A stretch of DNA of 64,000 nucleotides from Polymyxa betae (GCA_003693705.1 RBZT01000286.1:1-64000); one strand, 5' to 3'; counted from the first letter of the stretch, positions 22,875-34,434 are shown. Notes: a model not told the origin generated them from the sequence alone. Numbers and translations are program-made.

Positions 22875-25740
22875 CTAAGAGCCGCACGACAAGCATTCGT
22901 CACGGTTTGTTAAAGAGCAAACCATCGCGCTTCGGTTATTTGCGGTCTCTTGAGCAGCTGCCAACGCTTTCTGATCAAGAGTAAACTTAATAGCATCGAC
23001 AGCGGCTTTCGATCTCAAGTAGTACAATCCAGTCTTCAACCCACAACTCCAGGCGTAGAAGTGCATCGATGTAAGCTTGCCGAAATTGATATCAGTCATA
23101 TGAACATTGAAGGATTGAGACTGGTCGATAAAGGCTCCTCGATCCGCCGCCATATCAATCAGAGCCTTCTGCTTAATTTCCCAGACAGTTCGATACAGGA
23201 GCTTGAGATCATCTGGAATTCGATCTATATGCTGAACGGACCCATTCATGGCCATCAGCTGCTGACGCATGTCTTCATCCCAAAGGCCACGATCAATGAG
23301 ATCATTGAGCAGATGCTTGTTGATAACAGTGAACTCTCCAGCAAGCACACGACGGACATAAATGTTGCTTGTGTAAGGTTCAAAACACTAAAAAGTCATC
23401 AGACCCCTAAAACATTGGATTTCGAAAAGTTGAAATCACCTCATTATTGCCCAAGATCTGGCTTGTTGACGCAGTAGGCATGGGCGCAACCAATAGGGAA
23501 TTTCTCATTCCATATTTGGCGATATCGTCCTTCAATGATTTCCAATCCCATCGATCAGAGGGAGTGACATCCCACATATCAAACTGCAAGAGGCCTTGAG
23601 AGGCAGGGCATCCATCCCACGTCTCATAGGGGCCATTTTTGACAGCAAGATCCTTTGACGCCGTACATGATGCAAAATAGATCGTTTCAAAAATGGCTTT
23701 GTTCAGATCACGAGCTCCTTCCGAGTCAAAAGGCAGCCGCATCAGGATGAAAGCATCGGCGAGACCTTGAACACCAATTCCGATGGGTCGATGACGAAGA
23801 TTCGAACGGCGAGCCTCAGGGACAGGATAGGAATTTAAGTCAATTACCTAGGCAACTCAATAACAATCAAAAAGACAGTAACAAATGTTTTACCTTATTT
23901 AGATTCAAGGTCACAGTATAGGTCACATCATACAATCTAGTGAAGTCGAACTGACGATCAGGAGTAACAAATTTGGAGAGAGCGATGGACGCCAGATTGC
24001 AAACTGCAGTTTCCTCGTCTGACGAATACTCCACAATTTCCGTACAAAGATTGCTGCTTTTGATAGTACCTAGGTTCTGCTGGTTCGATTTACGGTTACA
24101 TGCATCTTTGTACATCTACCAGGAAATCAGATCTCAGACATTCTGCATCAAGAAAGTTTGCTCACCATATAAGGTGTACCAGTTTCAACTTGCGCTTGAA
24201 GGATGGCGAACCAGAGGTCTTGGGCTTTGACGGTTTTTCGAGCTCGACCTTCTTTCTCGTACTTTTCGTAAAGTTCCTCGAAGGCCTTTCCCCAAACGTC
24301 AGCCAGTCCAGGGGCCTCGTTGGGGCAGAACAACGACCACATCCCGTCGTTCTGAACTCTTCGCATGAATAAATCAGGTACCCAGAGACCATAGAACAGA
24401 TCACGGGCACGATCTTCTTCTTTTCCGTGATTCTGTAAGAGCGATATAAGCCAACAAAAAATTGCTTGGATGAGAACCAACCTTTTTTAAATCCAGAAAT
24501 CCAAAGATGTCTGAATGCCAAGGTTCCAGGTAAACAGCAAATGCGCCTTTACGCTTGCCGCCGCCCTGGTCGACATAACGTGCTGTGTCACTGAATACTC
24601 TCAGCATGGGAATAATTCCTGCCAGTATTTCAGAATCTAAAGTTGTTTTGACTATGTTTTCAAGGCTACCGTTGGACGTTCCATTGGTGCCTCGAATGTA
24701 TGAACCAGTAGCGCGAACGTTATGGATATGAACGCCAATCCCTCCAGCAGACTTCGAGATAATAGCGCATTCACGAAGTGTATCGTAGATACCCTCAATC
24801 GAGTCATTTTTCAAAGCCACCAAGAAACACGATGACATTTGTGGGTTTGGTGTTCCTTTCCCAAGAGTCAGTTTAATTTCGCTAAGAGAATACATGTGAA
24901 CGTACCAGCGTTGAACATGGTTGGCGACGCATGAGTAAACCATTTCTCAGACATGAGGTTATATGTATGAATAGCTGATAAGTACATTAGTATCCAACAA
25001 CAGTCATTAAAGCTGCAAATAAGCAATACCTGCATCAATGTCGTCCTTATGAATACCGACAGCAACACGCATGAGCATATGTTGGGGACGTTCCACAGTT
25101 TTGCCGTCAATTTTGAGAAGATAGGAGCGCTCCAGCGTCTTGAACCCGAAGTAGTCGAACTCGAAATCCCGGTCGTAGATGATGGAAGAATCGAGTCGGG
25201 CACCGTTCTTCTCAATAATCTCCCAAACATCATCGGCTATCAGAGACGACGGCAATTTAGTTTTCGGGTTAACCCAATTGTAGAGTTTCTGAGCTACAAT
25301 TAGTGACGAAGAAACTTAAAGGATCGCGTTTTGGTTACCCGGCAGGTTTCGACAAAGGATTTCGTTGTTTCTTTATGAAGATTTGAAACAGAAATGCGCG
25401 AAGCCAAGAGAGCATAATCTGGATGTTGGGTAGACATATAGGCAGCTGTCTGTGCAGCCAGCTCATCAAGCTCGGCTGTGGTGACGCCCGGGTAGACGCC
25501 CAGCACGACCTTCTGAGCGACCTTGACCGGCTCGACATAGGCCTCGTTCAGCCCATAGCAGAGCTTCTTGATGCGTGACGTGATTTTGTCAAAATGGACC
25601 TTCTCGTGCCTTCCATCGCGTTTGACGACATACATGATGAGAGTGTCAAGGGGAAATGAAGTATGAGGTTCGTGGCTGGTAGAGGTCGATGGGGGCGAGG
25701 ACTGCTTGCCAGTCCAGCCTGAACCCCGCGTCGCACTCAT
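22875..25740 (-). CDS. Ribonucleoside-diphosphate reductase large subunit (class I)
   Basis: Reverse-strand multi-exon gene. The ATP-cone begins [18 protein letters not shown] (ATG 25635). An in-frame ATG at 25740 adds 35 residues and is used here as the outer limit. Further motifs are MFNAGT-like sequence, [42 protein letters not shown], the radical-site N-L-C-T-E with [18 protein letters not shown]-like sequence, GLLQFDMW and [13 protein letters not shown]. The redox C-terminus is ECLSCGS, followed by the stop at 22875. The protein reduces ribonucleotides to deoxyribonucleotides together with a small subunit not in this window. The cysteine tail needed for thioredoxin turnover is intact, so the gene looks functional. 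Confidence 0.92.
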
Positions 25741-26376
25741 GACACTACCCGTGCCCTGATCGGATCTGTTTTGGCGCCAAAACGTTGCGTGCAGCTGCGG
25801 CAGCCTCGCCTTTGAAACAGCCCAAGATCTTGGGAGCTTTCTATACAAATCTATGAATTTCTGGGAGTAATATGTATGGGTTATGGATTGTAAAGTTAAA
25901 GGGAAAAATTCTTTTGAAGAAACGATGGAGTCAGTGAAGGCTATGTCTGTATAGAGTGTAGGGTCAGATATTGATGAAAGTCTATATCTGCGGTGGTCTA
26001 TAATGACGATTGATTTGGTGCTAGGTGTAGTTCCATTTCATCAGTGGCAGAAATCATATTTCTTCGGTAGAGCACCTCATGGATTCGCATAGCTGTAATT
26101 GTTGATTGATTTGTGTGATTCTGACTCCGATTGATTCCTTGTTGAGCGCCGGGCCAACGATCAGTTGTGATCAAAAGTACACGCTCAACAATTTAAAAGA
26201 TCACAAATTTAGGGGAGAAGGCGCTGAGCAGAAAGCTAAGAACGAGTCTAATTGGAATGAGTAATTTTAACGTAATCGCAGAAGGTTGAGGAAGGTGGTA
26301 AGGAATAAAGAGGCGCACTTTTATTAACATAATCGTTGCATGATGAACTGCTGGCGAAGTGAATGATGTGATTTCA
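25741..26376. other. Divergent intergenic region
   Basis: About 635 bp between the RNR start and the RAP-protein start. No recognised motif and no supported gene. Confidence 0.4.
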
Positions 26377-27993
26377 ATGAGTCTCCTATTTAAAGGAAAG
26401 CCTTCGATATCGCTGTTGGCATCAGCTCTGAACCTTTTTCCGGATTCAGCTCATGTGCTGGCGCCACAGGTTATCAAGGCGATCCAGTCCAGTCAGACTA
26501 ATCGCTTTGATTCGAATCCGATCGACTCCATCATTTATGCCTGCTCGCATATCAATATGACATCATCAACTTCTATTCTCCCACATCTTGCTGCCTTTAT
26601 CAATATCCGATCTTCTCCTGAAATCGTTTCGCGATATCTTATTTCAGTTGCCCGAATTCGACCTGTGTCCGTTGAAAGCGAATATCTTCGGGAATTGCTT
26701 TCAAATATTGATCTGAACCGATTAGATAAGCATGCTGCACGACTGTTGTTCGATGCATGTGTCGCTCTGGGTATTGCTGAGCGCTTTGATGTCGCCAGGT
26801 TCTGTCGTCGTATGGTTGCGTCATATCAAAATATTAGTCCCACGCATCTCGCCCGATTTGTCTGGCAATCGGCACGAATAAAGAGCGTTTCTTATGAAGA
26901 TATCAGCCCGCTTTTGCAATTAATGAGAACTTCTAAAGTGAATCTCTCAGCCCGCGATTTACGTCTCGCTGTTTCTTCTATCAAGGCGCTCGTGAATGGA
27001 CGTTATTGGTACCGATGCATGTATGAAAGAGCTCTACAGTCATTATTCGATGACGACGTTCGCCAATGGGAAGTAATCGCTGTCATAACAGCTGCTGTTC
27101 GTGCTCAAGCTTATGATGACTCTACATTATCGTCTTTGTCGCCATTCCTACTGAAACAGTTGCCATACTTGAAGGCTAACGAGCGCCTGCAATTAGTATG
27201 GGCTTTTGCTGCTGCCAGCCAGTATGATAGCCAGATTTTTACTGAAACGGCTAACTTGGATGCTGACGATATCAAATCTTTTCCTCCAGGAAACGTCAGT
27301 GTCCTTATATGGTCGTTTACCAAGGTCGCTCATTTCGCTCATGCGGATTACCTTTACCAAGAAGTATTGGACTATTCCGAAAGTCGAAGTCAGGATTTTA
27401 CCCTGAAAGAGCTGTCTACTGTTATTTTATCTCTAGCTACGTATAGCCTTATAACTGACAGTGCACATATGTCTAGTCGGGTTGCTAAGCTATGGCAGTT
27501 AGCCGTCAATCATATTTTCTCTAACGCATCTACGATGACGCTCGACGATGCTCAGCACCAGGTACTATCCATGCTTGATCAAGCCCGTCTTGCGTTAATC
27601 CATAATGGCTGTGTCTTGGATCACGACATGGCTGAGCGAGTTGCAACAGCCGCACCATCTCAAACCGCTTCCATTAAGAAAAGCCTTATGCGTGACTTGA
27701 TAATCGAATCTCTTCGGCAGCTGGATCTAGGCGAGGATATCAAAGTCGACGTCATGTGCGAACGATCAGGAATTGCAGTCCCGCTGGCCTTCTCGAATGT
27801 TGCAATCGAATGCCTTCTACGAAATGATTTTATAGATGAATTACAGTGTCAGCCTAATGGAGGAAATAAGCTCCGCTGTCAACTTTTAGAGCGAAACGGA
27901 TGGAAAGTCGTGATTATTTCTGAACAAGATCTCTTCTACTGTAAAGTGGCGTTTGACCGTTTTCGTCTACTGGTTGATAAACTTAATTTATGA
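26377..27993 (+). CDS. RAP-domain protein (FASTK-like, probable organellar RNA factor)
   Basis: An uninterrupted 538-codon frame from ATG 26377 to TGA 27993, unusual here because most genes are split. The body is a string of helical repeats of the octotricopeptide/FAST type (for example LVWAFAAASQYD, LIWSFTKVAHF). The C-terminus (about residues 475-535) has the RAP pattern: VAIECLLRNDF, LRCQLLERNGWKVVIIS. The usual V-D-G-P-x-H-F core is not clear, so the RAP fold is divergent. RAP and FASTK proteins act on mitochondrial or plastid RNA. The N-terminus (MSLLFKGKPSISLLASAL) could be a presequence. Specific RNA target unknown. Confidence 0.7.
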   Translation: MSLLFKGKPSISLLASALNLFPDSAHVLAPQVIKAIQSSQTNRFDSNPIDSIIYACSHINMTSSTSILPHLAAFINIRSSPEIVSRYLISVARIRPVSVESEYLRELLSNIDLNRLDKHAARLLFDACVALGIAERFDVARFCRRMVASYQNISPTHLARFVWQSARIKSVSYEDISPLLQLMRTSKVNLSARDLRLAVSSIKALVNGRYWYRCMYERALQSLFDDDVRQWEVIAVITAAVRAQAYDDSTLSSLSPFLLKQLPYLKANERLQLVWAFAAASQYDSQIFTETANLDADDIKSFPPGNVSVLIWSFTKVAHFAHADYLYQEVLDYSESRSQDFTLKELSTVILSLATYSLITDSAHMSSRVAKLWQLAVNHIFSNASTMTLDDAQHQVLSMLDQARLALIHNGCVLDHDMAERVATAAPSQTASIKKSLMRDLIIESLRQLDLGEDIKVDVMCERSGIAVPLAFSNVAIECLLRNDFIDELQCQPNGGNKLRCQLLERNGWKVVIISEQDLFYCKVAFDRFRLLVDKLNL

Positions 27994-28435
27994 CTACGAA
28001 TTCAGCTTTCACCAGATCGTACTTGATCTTTCATCTGCTCTCTAAACGAGCAGGCGAAAAGTCAACAATATGCCGAGGCTTATTAGGATTGTTAGCTTGA
28101 CATGACCAGGCTCATCTGGACGATGCTGTTGACGGGAGATAACCAACCCATCAGCTCAGGAGTTTTCTCAGCTACGATCATTCGTTTGCATCAAGAAAAT
28201 TGTATTGCAAACAGAAAATGTGTAGCCAAACAGACTACCTTTCTGCGTTCTACACCGTCATATGGGCCCGCTTAAAACAGTAACTCATGTAGCGGCACTA
28301 GTATACTTAATTATTCAGAAGACTCATCAGTGTGAGTTCATTGGAGCCAAGCGATTTTGGAAACCAAACAATTGTTAACAAATTAGAAATTTGAGTATGT
28401 ATTTTGCATTAGATAGCGTCGTTTAAAAACCCACT
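27994..28435. other. Convergent intergenic region
   Basis: 440 bp between the 3' ends of the RAP-protein gene and the adhesin gene. AT-rich, nothing recognised. Confidence 0.4.
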
Positions 28436-29353
28436 TTAAGACATGTTCAGCAGGATAGCAAGCAAAGATGCTAGAATGACAGACACTAAGTAGGACGAAC
28501 TAGTTGCCGAGTTTGGGGGCGTGAACGTCAGCGATGTCGAATTAAGAGCACCATTGTAACCAGCAAGTCCTGGGCCGGCAATACCACAAGTATACTGAGC
28601 CACCAGAGTATACTGGTTGGTTGTCGAGTACGGGCCATTGTTTCCAGTTAAGCATTGCTGGCCGTTGTTGCTCGGTGCTCCCAGGATGTTCGGCTGGACG
28701 GTGACGCTGCATTGGTTCTGGCCTCTGCATGACTTTTGGATCAGCTGGGTGACGTTCAGAGTACAGACTGGTGTCATCGTGTTAACACTGGAAGGACATG
28801 ATCCTGGGGTGTTTCCATAAGCAGCAGCCAAGACGCTGATAATAACGTTTCCGCTAGGGCAGCTAAGCGTAGCGTTTGTCTGACCGACTGTCGTTGAAGT
28901 ACATTGAGTGCTGGTCACCGTACCGGCAAGTTGACCTTCTCCGGAACCAATGAAACCGCCCATTAATCCTGATGACGAATAGGTGCTTGAAGTGGTGTAC
29001 CAGTTACCGCTGTTGTCTTGGTACCAGCCGTTGCCATTGCTGTCGTACCACCAGCCGTTGGCGCCCTGAGTCCAGCCGTTGTATTGACCATTCCAAGGGC
29101 CAGAGCCCATTGGGGTTGGACCGACGTAGACGCCAGTGCCGTAGTTGGTGTTGCCGTTGAAGCCCCAGTTGTTGTAGCCGTTGCCATAATTCGCGTTGCC
29201 GTTGCCGTTGTTCGTGTACCAGTTTCCGCTGTTGTCCTGGTACCAACCGACGCCGTTGTTGTTGTTGCTGTACCACCAGCCGTTGTTCTGGGTCCAGCCG
29301 CTGTATTGGCCGTTCCAAGGGCCTGAGCCACTGGGGCTTGGACCAACATAGTA

Positions 29354-29384
<31 letters not shown>

Positions 29385-30805
29385 TTGGTGTACCAGCTTC
29401 CGCTGTTGTCCTGGTACCAACCGACGCCGCTGTTGTCGTTGTTGTACCACCATCCGTTGTTCTGGGTCCAACCGCTTAACTGACCGTTCCATGGCCCAGA
29501 GCCACTGGGGCTTGGACCAACATAATAGCCGTTGCCGTTGCCGTTGTTGGAATACCAGTTAGAGTTGCTGCTACCCGAATACCAATTGTTGTTGTTGTTG
29601 CCGTTGTTGGTGTACCAGTTGCCAGTGTTGTCTTTGTACCAGCCGACATCGTTGTTGTTGTTGCTGTCGTACCACCAGCCATTGTTCTGGGTCCAACCAT
29701 TGATATAGCCGTTCCAAGGACCGGTACCGGTTGGCTGAGGGCCAACATAGACGCCATTGTAGTTGGTGTTGGTGTTGTAGTTGGAGTAGCCATTGTAGTT
29801 GGTGTTGGTGTCGTAGTTGGAGTAGCCATTGTAGTTGTTGTTCACGTACCAGTTACCGCTGTTGTCCTGATATGAGCCGACCCCGTTGTTATACCAGACG
29901 CCATTGTTCTGAGTCCAGCCGGTGTACTGGCCAGACCAAGGACCAGTGCCTGAAGGCTGAGTCCAGCCGACGTAAGAGCCAGACCATGGGCCCGATCCAG
30001 ATGGCTGCTGGTAGTAAGGCTCAGGCTGAGGGTTGTAGGTCTGGTAGGTGTAGCCATTGTCATTGCCATTGAGCCAGTTGGACTGCTGCCGTCCATTGAA
30101 TGTGTTGGAGAGGCCGCTGTTCTGCTGCAACCACCCGTTGCCGTTACCCTGAGTCCATCCATTCAGAAAGTTGAGCGAGTTCAGAGCGTTCAAGTCATTG
30201 ATGGAGTTCAGCGAGTTCATGGCGTTCATGGAGTTGAGAGAGTTGAACGCATTCATCTTCTGCTGGGCGCATAGGATCTGGGCCCATGTGTTCCACTGGC
30301 TCTGAGACGATGCATCGACCCAGGATGGCAATTGGAACTGGACCGGGGATTGTGATAGCCAGTCACCGACCCAGGCGTTGTTAAACTGCTTGCTTGCCCA
30401 TAAATCGAAGTTCGTGTTGCTGCCGAGGTTCCATGCACCGGTAGCGAACTGATTCCAGTCGGCGAGCGAGTTACCAGCCAGGCTGAATGGATAGGATGAC
30501 AGACCAGAGGTGGTCGTTAACGCCGAAGCAATTGATGCAGACTGGGCAGCTGCAGCGGAGGCAGCCTTGGCAGTAGTGGCTGCCTGCGATGAAAGAGCGG
30601 CAGCTGCATTGCTACTTGATGCAAGTAGGGCTTCAGCTTGCGTCTGAGTCTGAAGCGTCGACTGCTGCTGATAAGTCGATGCCAACAGAGCTGCTTGCGT
30701 TTGCTGAAGCGTGGCTTGCTGCAGAGTCGGCTGTTTCTGGTAAAGATTGGTACTTTGAACGAGTACGCTCAAAGCATGAAGGATTAGGATTAGATATAGA
30801 CGCAT
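28436..30805 (-). CDS. GPI-anchored Asn/Trp/Tyr-repeat adhesin with SUEL lectin domain
   Basis: One 789-codon exon. Residues 1-18 are a signal peptide (MRLYLILILHALSVLVQS). An Ala/Gln-rich segment follows (about 20-95), then a helical part and a run of short Asn-Ser-Leu/Met repeats (about 195-215). From about 250 to 590 at least five long repeats alternate GPWNGxxxGWTQNNGWWY with GWYQDNSGNWYTNN and poly-Asn/Gly linkers. Residues about 610-720 form a SUEL/galactose-binding lectin-like domain with spaced cysteines (LSCPSGNVIISVLAAAYG, CRGQNQCSV, YTCG). The C-terminal 25 residues are a hydrophobic GPI-type tail. Likely a wall or surface adhesin. The W/Y repeats resemble bacterial choline/glucan-binding repeats, possibly by convergence. 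Confidence 0.85.
28980..30000 (-). repeat. In-frame DNA repeats coding the W/Y/N-rich units
   Basis: Units of roughly 150-200 bp recur within the adhesin frame. Each includes a GGCCCWTGGAAY-type core and GTTGCCGTTGCC microsatellite (seen on the plus strand at about 29170-29390 and 29520-29560). Length polymorphism by slippage or unequal exchange would change surface-repeat number. Confidence 0.8.
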
Positions 30806-30860
30806 GAGCGCGTGGGTTGGGATGTGTTAAATTAAACGACGAGCTGCTGTCAGCAGAAGG

Positions 30861-30867
30861 CTTATAA
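30861..30867 (-). promoter_or_regulatory. TATA box of the adhesin gene
   Basis: On the reverse strand the sequence TTTTATAAG lies about 55 bp before the adhesin ATG at 30805. This is a plausible TATA position just downstream of the bZIP-site cluster. Confidence 0.5.
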
Positions 30868-30893
30868 AATGAGTATGAACCTAGTCGCTTCTG

Positions 30894-31005
30894 TGAGTCA
30901 TGATTTCGACATATACATCGTGATGTTGTTAGTGAGTCATCAACTCCTCCAACCCATCACAATCTGACTCATTGTGATCATACGCATCGCATTGTTGATG
31001 ACTCA
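30894..31005. promoter_or_regulatory. Cluster of four AP-1/Gcn4-type bZIP sites
   Basis: Perfect TGASTCA heptamers at 30894-30900, 30933-30939, 30965-30971 and 30999-31005, all within 112 bp. Random expectation for this stretch is about 0.01 sites. They lie between the divergent adhesin (start 30805) and MnSOD (start 31423), nearer to the adhesin TATA box. A bZIP regulator of AP-1, Gcn4 or related type is the natural candidate. Confidence 0.75.
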
Positions 31006-31422
31006 TCTATTGTTGGATGTTCGAGTGGAGTTAAGTTTTGATGATTGCGGAGCTTTGGCGATCGAAACCGATATCGGTAATATCTGGGAAATCTGTTGTC
31101 ATTGGTTGATCGATAAGGTTTCTAAAAATCTAATATAAATCCAGTATGTTTCTTACCGAATCAGTTTACACACACTGCCGCCACTATTAGACTTTAACCA
31201 ATGCAAGAGTGTTGCAGACAATTATCTAGTAAACACAAATTATTTCAGTTCTGTAGTGCCTCAAACAGTCAAACTGTTTACTGTTGGCTGTTGCTGCAAA
31301 GCGCGGCTATTTCAGAATATGCGTTCAATTCAAATTTGGTCTCCTGTGCACTGTAGACAGTAGTGTGCGTGTGTGTTACAACATCCCCATAACGATATCG
31401 ATTCAAGGGTAGCCAGGACTTC

Positions 31423-32225
31423 ATGGCGTCGTTGTTGCGATCTCGACAGGTCACGAGTGGATTGGCTCGCCGTTTAGTCCATTCGTATAGTCTGCCTCCG
31501 TTACCGTATGAGTACGATGCACTGGCCCCAGTCATCAGTAAGGAGATCATGGAATTGCATCACCTGAAGCACCACCAAACATACGTCAACAATTTGAATA
31601 ACTTGCTGCAATCTTCAGACAAAGATGATTTGTCGGCTTCAATCCGTAAACAGGCTGCGATCAAGGTGGGATTCATACTGATCTGCTGCGCCATGTTACG
31701 AACGTTATGCAGTTTAACGGCGGTGGGCATCTAAACCACTCAATTTTCTGGACCAATTTGGCGCCTCCAAATAAAGGTGGCGGTGAGGCTCCTAAATCTG
31801 GCGAGCTCTTGGATGCCATCCGGAATGCATATGGTGACGTTTCGGAACTACAAAAGATCATGAATGCCGAAGCCGCTGCTGTTCAGGGCTCTGGATGGGC
31901 TTGGCTTGTTTACAGTAATAGGATTTTTCCATTAAGATCATCACTGGTTCAAAATTTTCCAGATCAACCGAACAAAAAGTTATCTATCATGACCACTAGC
32001 AATCAAGATCCTGTCGTGGGCGCCGGAGTCGTTCCATTGCTCGGAATTGATGTCTGGGAGCATGGTAATGTTCAACTAGTAGTTTTAAGCCTTCTTGCTA
32101 AGTTTAGACATTCAGCTTATTATCTGGACTATAAGAATGTCCGACCCGAGTACCTGAAGCAGATTTGGAAAGTTGTCAACTGGGCCAACATTGAAGAGCG
32201 ATTTGATGCAGCAAAGTCCAGCTAG
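31423..32225 (+). CDS. SOD2: Mitochondrial manganese superoxide dismutase
   Basis: Four exons (31423-31665, 31713-31914, 31963-32064, 32116-32225) encode 218 residues. Introns are 47-51 nt. An Arg-rich amphipathic N-terminus ([21 protein letters not shown]) fits a mitochondrial presequence, and the mature part begins [13 protein letters not shown]. Metal ligands and landmarks are complete: [47 protein letters not shown]. The Gln in the NQD element and the overall pattern favour Mn over Fe. It converts superoxide to hydrogen peroxide in the matrix. The upstream bZIP cluster lies 420-530 bp away and may also serve this gene. Confidence 0.95.
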
Positions 32226-32326
32226 GTTGCTTAGTGTCTGAACTACGTTATGTTCATTGAGCAGTGTCATAAACTATTTCTCACTCAGGTTTTACTGATT
32301 TTGATTCTTGCACTCAACGGTAGGAA

Positions 32327-32343
32327 CCCTAGACCCTAACCCT
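32327..32343. repeat. Telomere-like CCCTAGACCCTAACCCT motif
   Basis: A degenerate pair of CCCTAA units lies about 60 bp before the neurochondrin-like ATG. It is a second internal telobox-like tract in a gene's upstream region. Confidence 0.6.
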
Positions 32344-32399
32344 CTTGGTCCTTAGAGAGAAAATTGCGCACAGGAAATGATTTACAGGTTGCCTTTATC

Positions 32400-34248
32400 A
32401 TGACCAATGCTGCTTCGTATCCGCCTGCACTTGAGTCGATTCTATCTCTGCTGCGCTCCAATCAAGACGAGCGTAAGCTGGCCGGGCTGTTGCTGGTAAC
32501 CAAGGTCATAGTCGGCCAAGACTGGTCTGTAGAAATACTCTCTCTTTTGGCGGATGCTGTGGGCTCGACATTTTTGCGACGGCTATTACGCAGCACCGAC
32601 AATGAAGGCGTCTATGTTGATCTAGCGATCAATGTCATCTCCGCTTTGATAACGTCTCCGGATGTTGCCAAACGTTTCGCTAGAGATGGCTTGTGCACTG
32701 ATATTATGGCTGTCCAAAAAGGGCCGTTGACTTCCGATCTCCTCGCTACTTACACATCGTTTATTAATGCTGGAGATCTCACACCTTTTTCATTGATGAG
32801 CTCTATTTGGCAAAATGACAATCAACGTGATTTGATGAAATCTGTCGTCAATAGCTGGATACGGCCTGAATATGCACAACAAATTTTATTTAGTAAGCGC
32901 GACAATATTATGGCTGTTCTTGGTGAAGATTTGAAATCGCGTCAAGATCTGCGAAAATTCGAAGCTCTGGAACTCATTGTATCAATTCTATCACAGTTAC
33001 ATCCGTTCAGTGATTTGCCGGTCGATGCCTATGATTGTTTAGGTAATGGTGGTATCGGATCATGGTCCACCGCCATCCGAGACGGTCTCGTCCAGATACT
33101 GTCGTCTCGTGTTAATGCTCAGCAAAGACGGCTGGCGCTTCTAGCGTCCTGGTTTCTGCTTGATTTATTCGGATATTCTTGGGCATCCACTGGAGAGCCA
33201 ATCAACGCCCGCTTCCCGACGCTCCTCATCACGACCGTGGCGGTCGAATCGCGGCTTCTTCTTGAGTATTACGCCGAACACCCAACAATCAACGAGGACA
33301 TCGAAACGTTGCGCGCCTGCTTTGTCATTGCCAATATAGCCATAATGTTTCTGGTGGAAGACGACGCCACATTCGATCAGTGTAAGCGCAATTCAGAATT
33401 TCATTGGTCGCTTCTGCCACCTGATTCGCTCATGTTAATCCATTCTCGTCTAAGCGAGACGATTCGCACTCTATTCGATTTCCTCGTGGAATGCGAGTCT
33501 CAACAGCGATATCGGGATCCCATCATGCCTCATATCTGTCGCGTTCTTGGCACCTGGGTTAGTGAGGGTAATGCACTTTCTCACAATGCAGCAATTTGAG
33601 GCTGACAGTGTTTGCTCAGATTCGGAATCTTTCCAATCCGATTTGGAGACGAGCTGCGCCTTTCTTGTCAAAGTTTGTCAAGAGTCCAAAGACCCTTTTA
33701 ACCCTTTTGTGTATCTAGTACCGGCATTCGCTCGTTTATCGATAAATTTACAGGGCGCCGAACGTCTTGTCGAAAGCGGGCTTTTAGACCAGTTATCAAG
33801 ACTTATTTCACTCATATCGGAACGTGTTGGTGATTCCGTTGCATTGATGGCTGGCGATGTTTGCCATATTCTCATCAACATTATTGAGTGCATTCCTAGC
33901 ATTACTTCCGAGCCAGCTCTGCAGAAAATCATGCCGTATTTGCCATCAATTTTCGACAATCTTTGGTCGTCCCGTGAGAACTTGGTTCCATGTTTACAGA
34001 CTGTATGCGTCCTTCTAGCTGTTGGCTGTGATTCGCTCACGCCGTCTGTTATCGACAGAGACGCAGAAGATATCTGGCCAAAAGTCGCCTCACTGCTTTT
34101 CGACTATACCGTCGACGACCAAGATTTGCAGGACCTACGTCGAGTGACCATGAAACATTTGACTTCCTGTATGCCGCGTTTCAGAATGTTATCTGACGCT
34201 TTGAGGTCTTCAGACTCAGTTCCAGAATCGATTCAAAAACTCCCGTAA
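32400..34248 (+). CDS. Neurochondrin-like armadillo-fold protein
   Basis: ATG 32400, one short intron at about 33558 (34 or 43 nt, GTTAGT to GCAG or TTTGAG, both keeping frame), stop 34248; about 600 residues. The N-terminus has the family pattern SNQDERKLAGLLLVTKVI, then DAVGSTFLRRLL and repeated helical pairs throughout, including a WFLLDLFG-type motif. Neurochondrin proteins are cytosolic helical-repeat scaffolds, described mainly from animals and some protists and fungi. No enzymatic motif is seen. The tRNA gene downstream is on the opposite strand. Confidence 0.65.
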
Positions 34249-34351
34249 TAAAATGAATTATATTGAGAATCCCAACTTAACCTGGTGGTTCATTATTTGG
34301 GCAATGACGAATCCAGCTTCGAATGCACATTGGAAAGTACATCATACAATC

Positions 34352-34356
34352 AAAAA
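34352..34356 (-). terminator. RNA polymerase III T5 terminator
   Basis: Five Ts on the reverse strand begin four bases past the tRNA-Gln discriminator. Confidence 0.7.
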
Positions 34357-34360
34357 GGTA

Positions 34361-34434
34361 AGCCCACGCAGGGATTCGAACCCTGGTTTCGGGATTCAAA
34401 GTCCCGCTTCATGAACCAACTAGAACACACGGGC
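34361..34434 (-). tRNA. tRNA-Gln (anticodon TTG)
   Basis: On the reverse strand a 7-bp acceptor stem (GCCCGTG with CGTGGGC, two G-U pairs) encloses a short D-stem (TTC/GAA). The anticodon arm is CGGGA-CTTTGAA-TCCCG and the T-arm is CAGGG-TTCGAAT-CCCTG. The loop gives anticodon TTG, reading CAA glutamine. The discriminator is T, as common for tRNA-Gln. There is no intron. A TTTTT pol III terminator follows at 34356-34352. Confidence 0.93.

Noticed and set aside
29018-29829. Several long Val/Ala-, Arg/Gln- and Thr-rich frames on both strands inside the adhesin
   Set aside because: They are shadow translations of the GTTGCC/ACC-type repeats of the adhesin gene.
28980-29960. Repeats considered as a CRISPR-like array
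   Set aside because: Units are in-frame coding repeats of unequal length in a eukaryotic gene, without uniform spacers.
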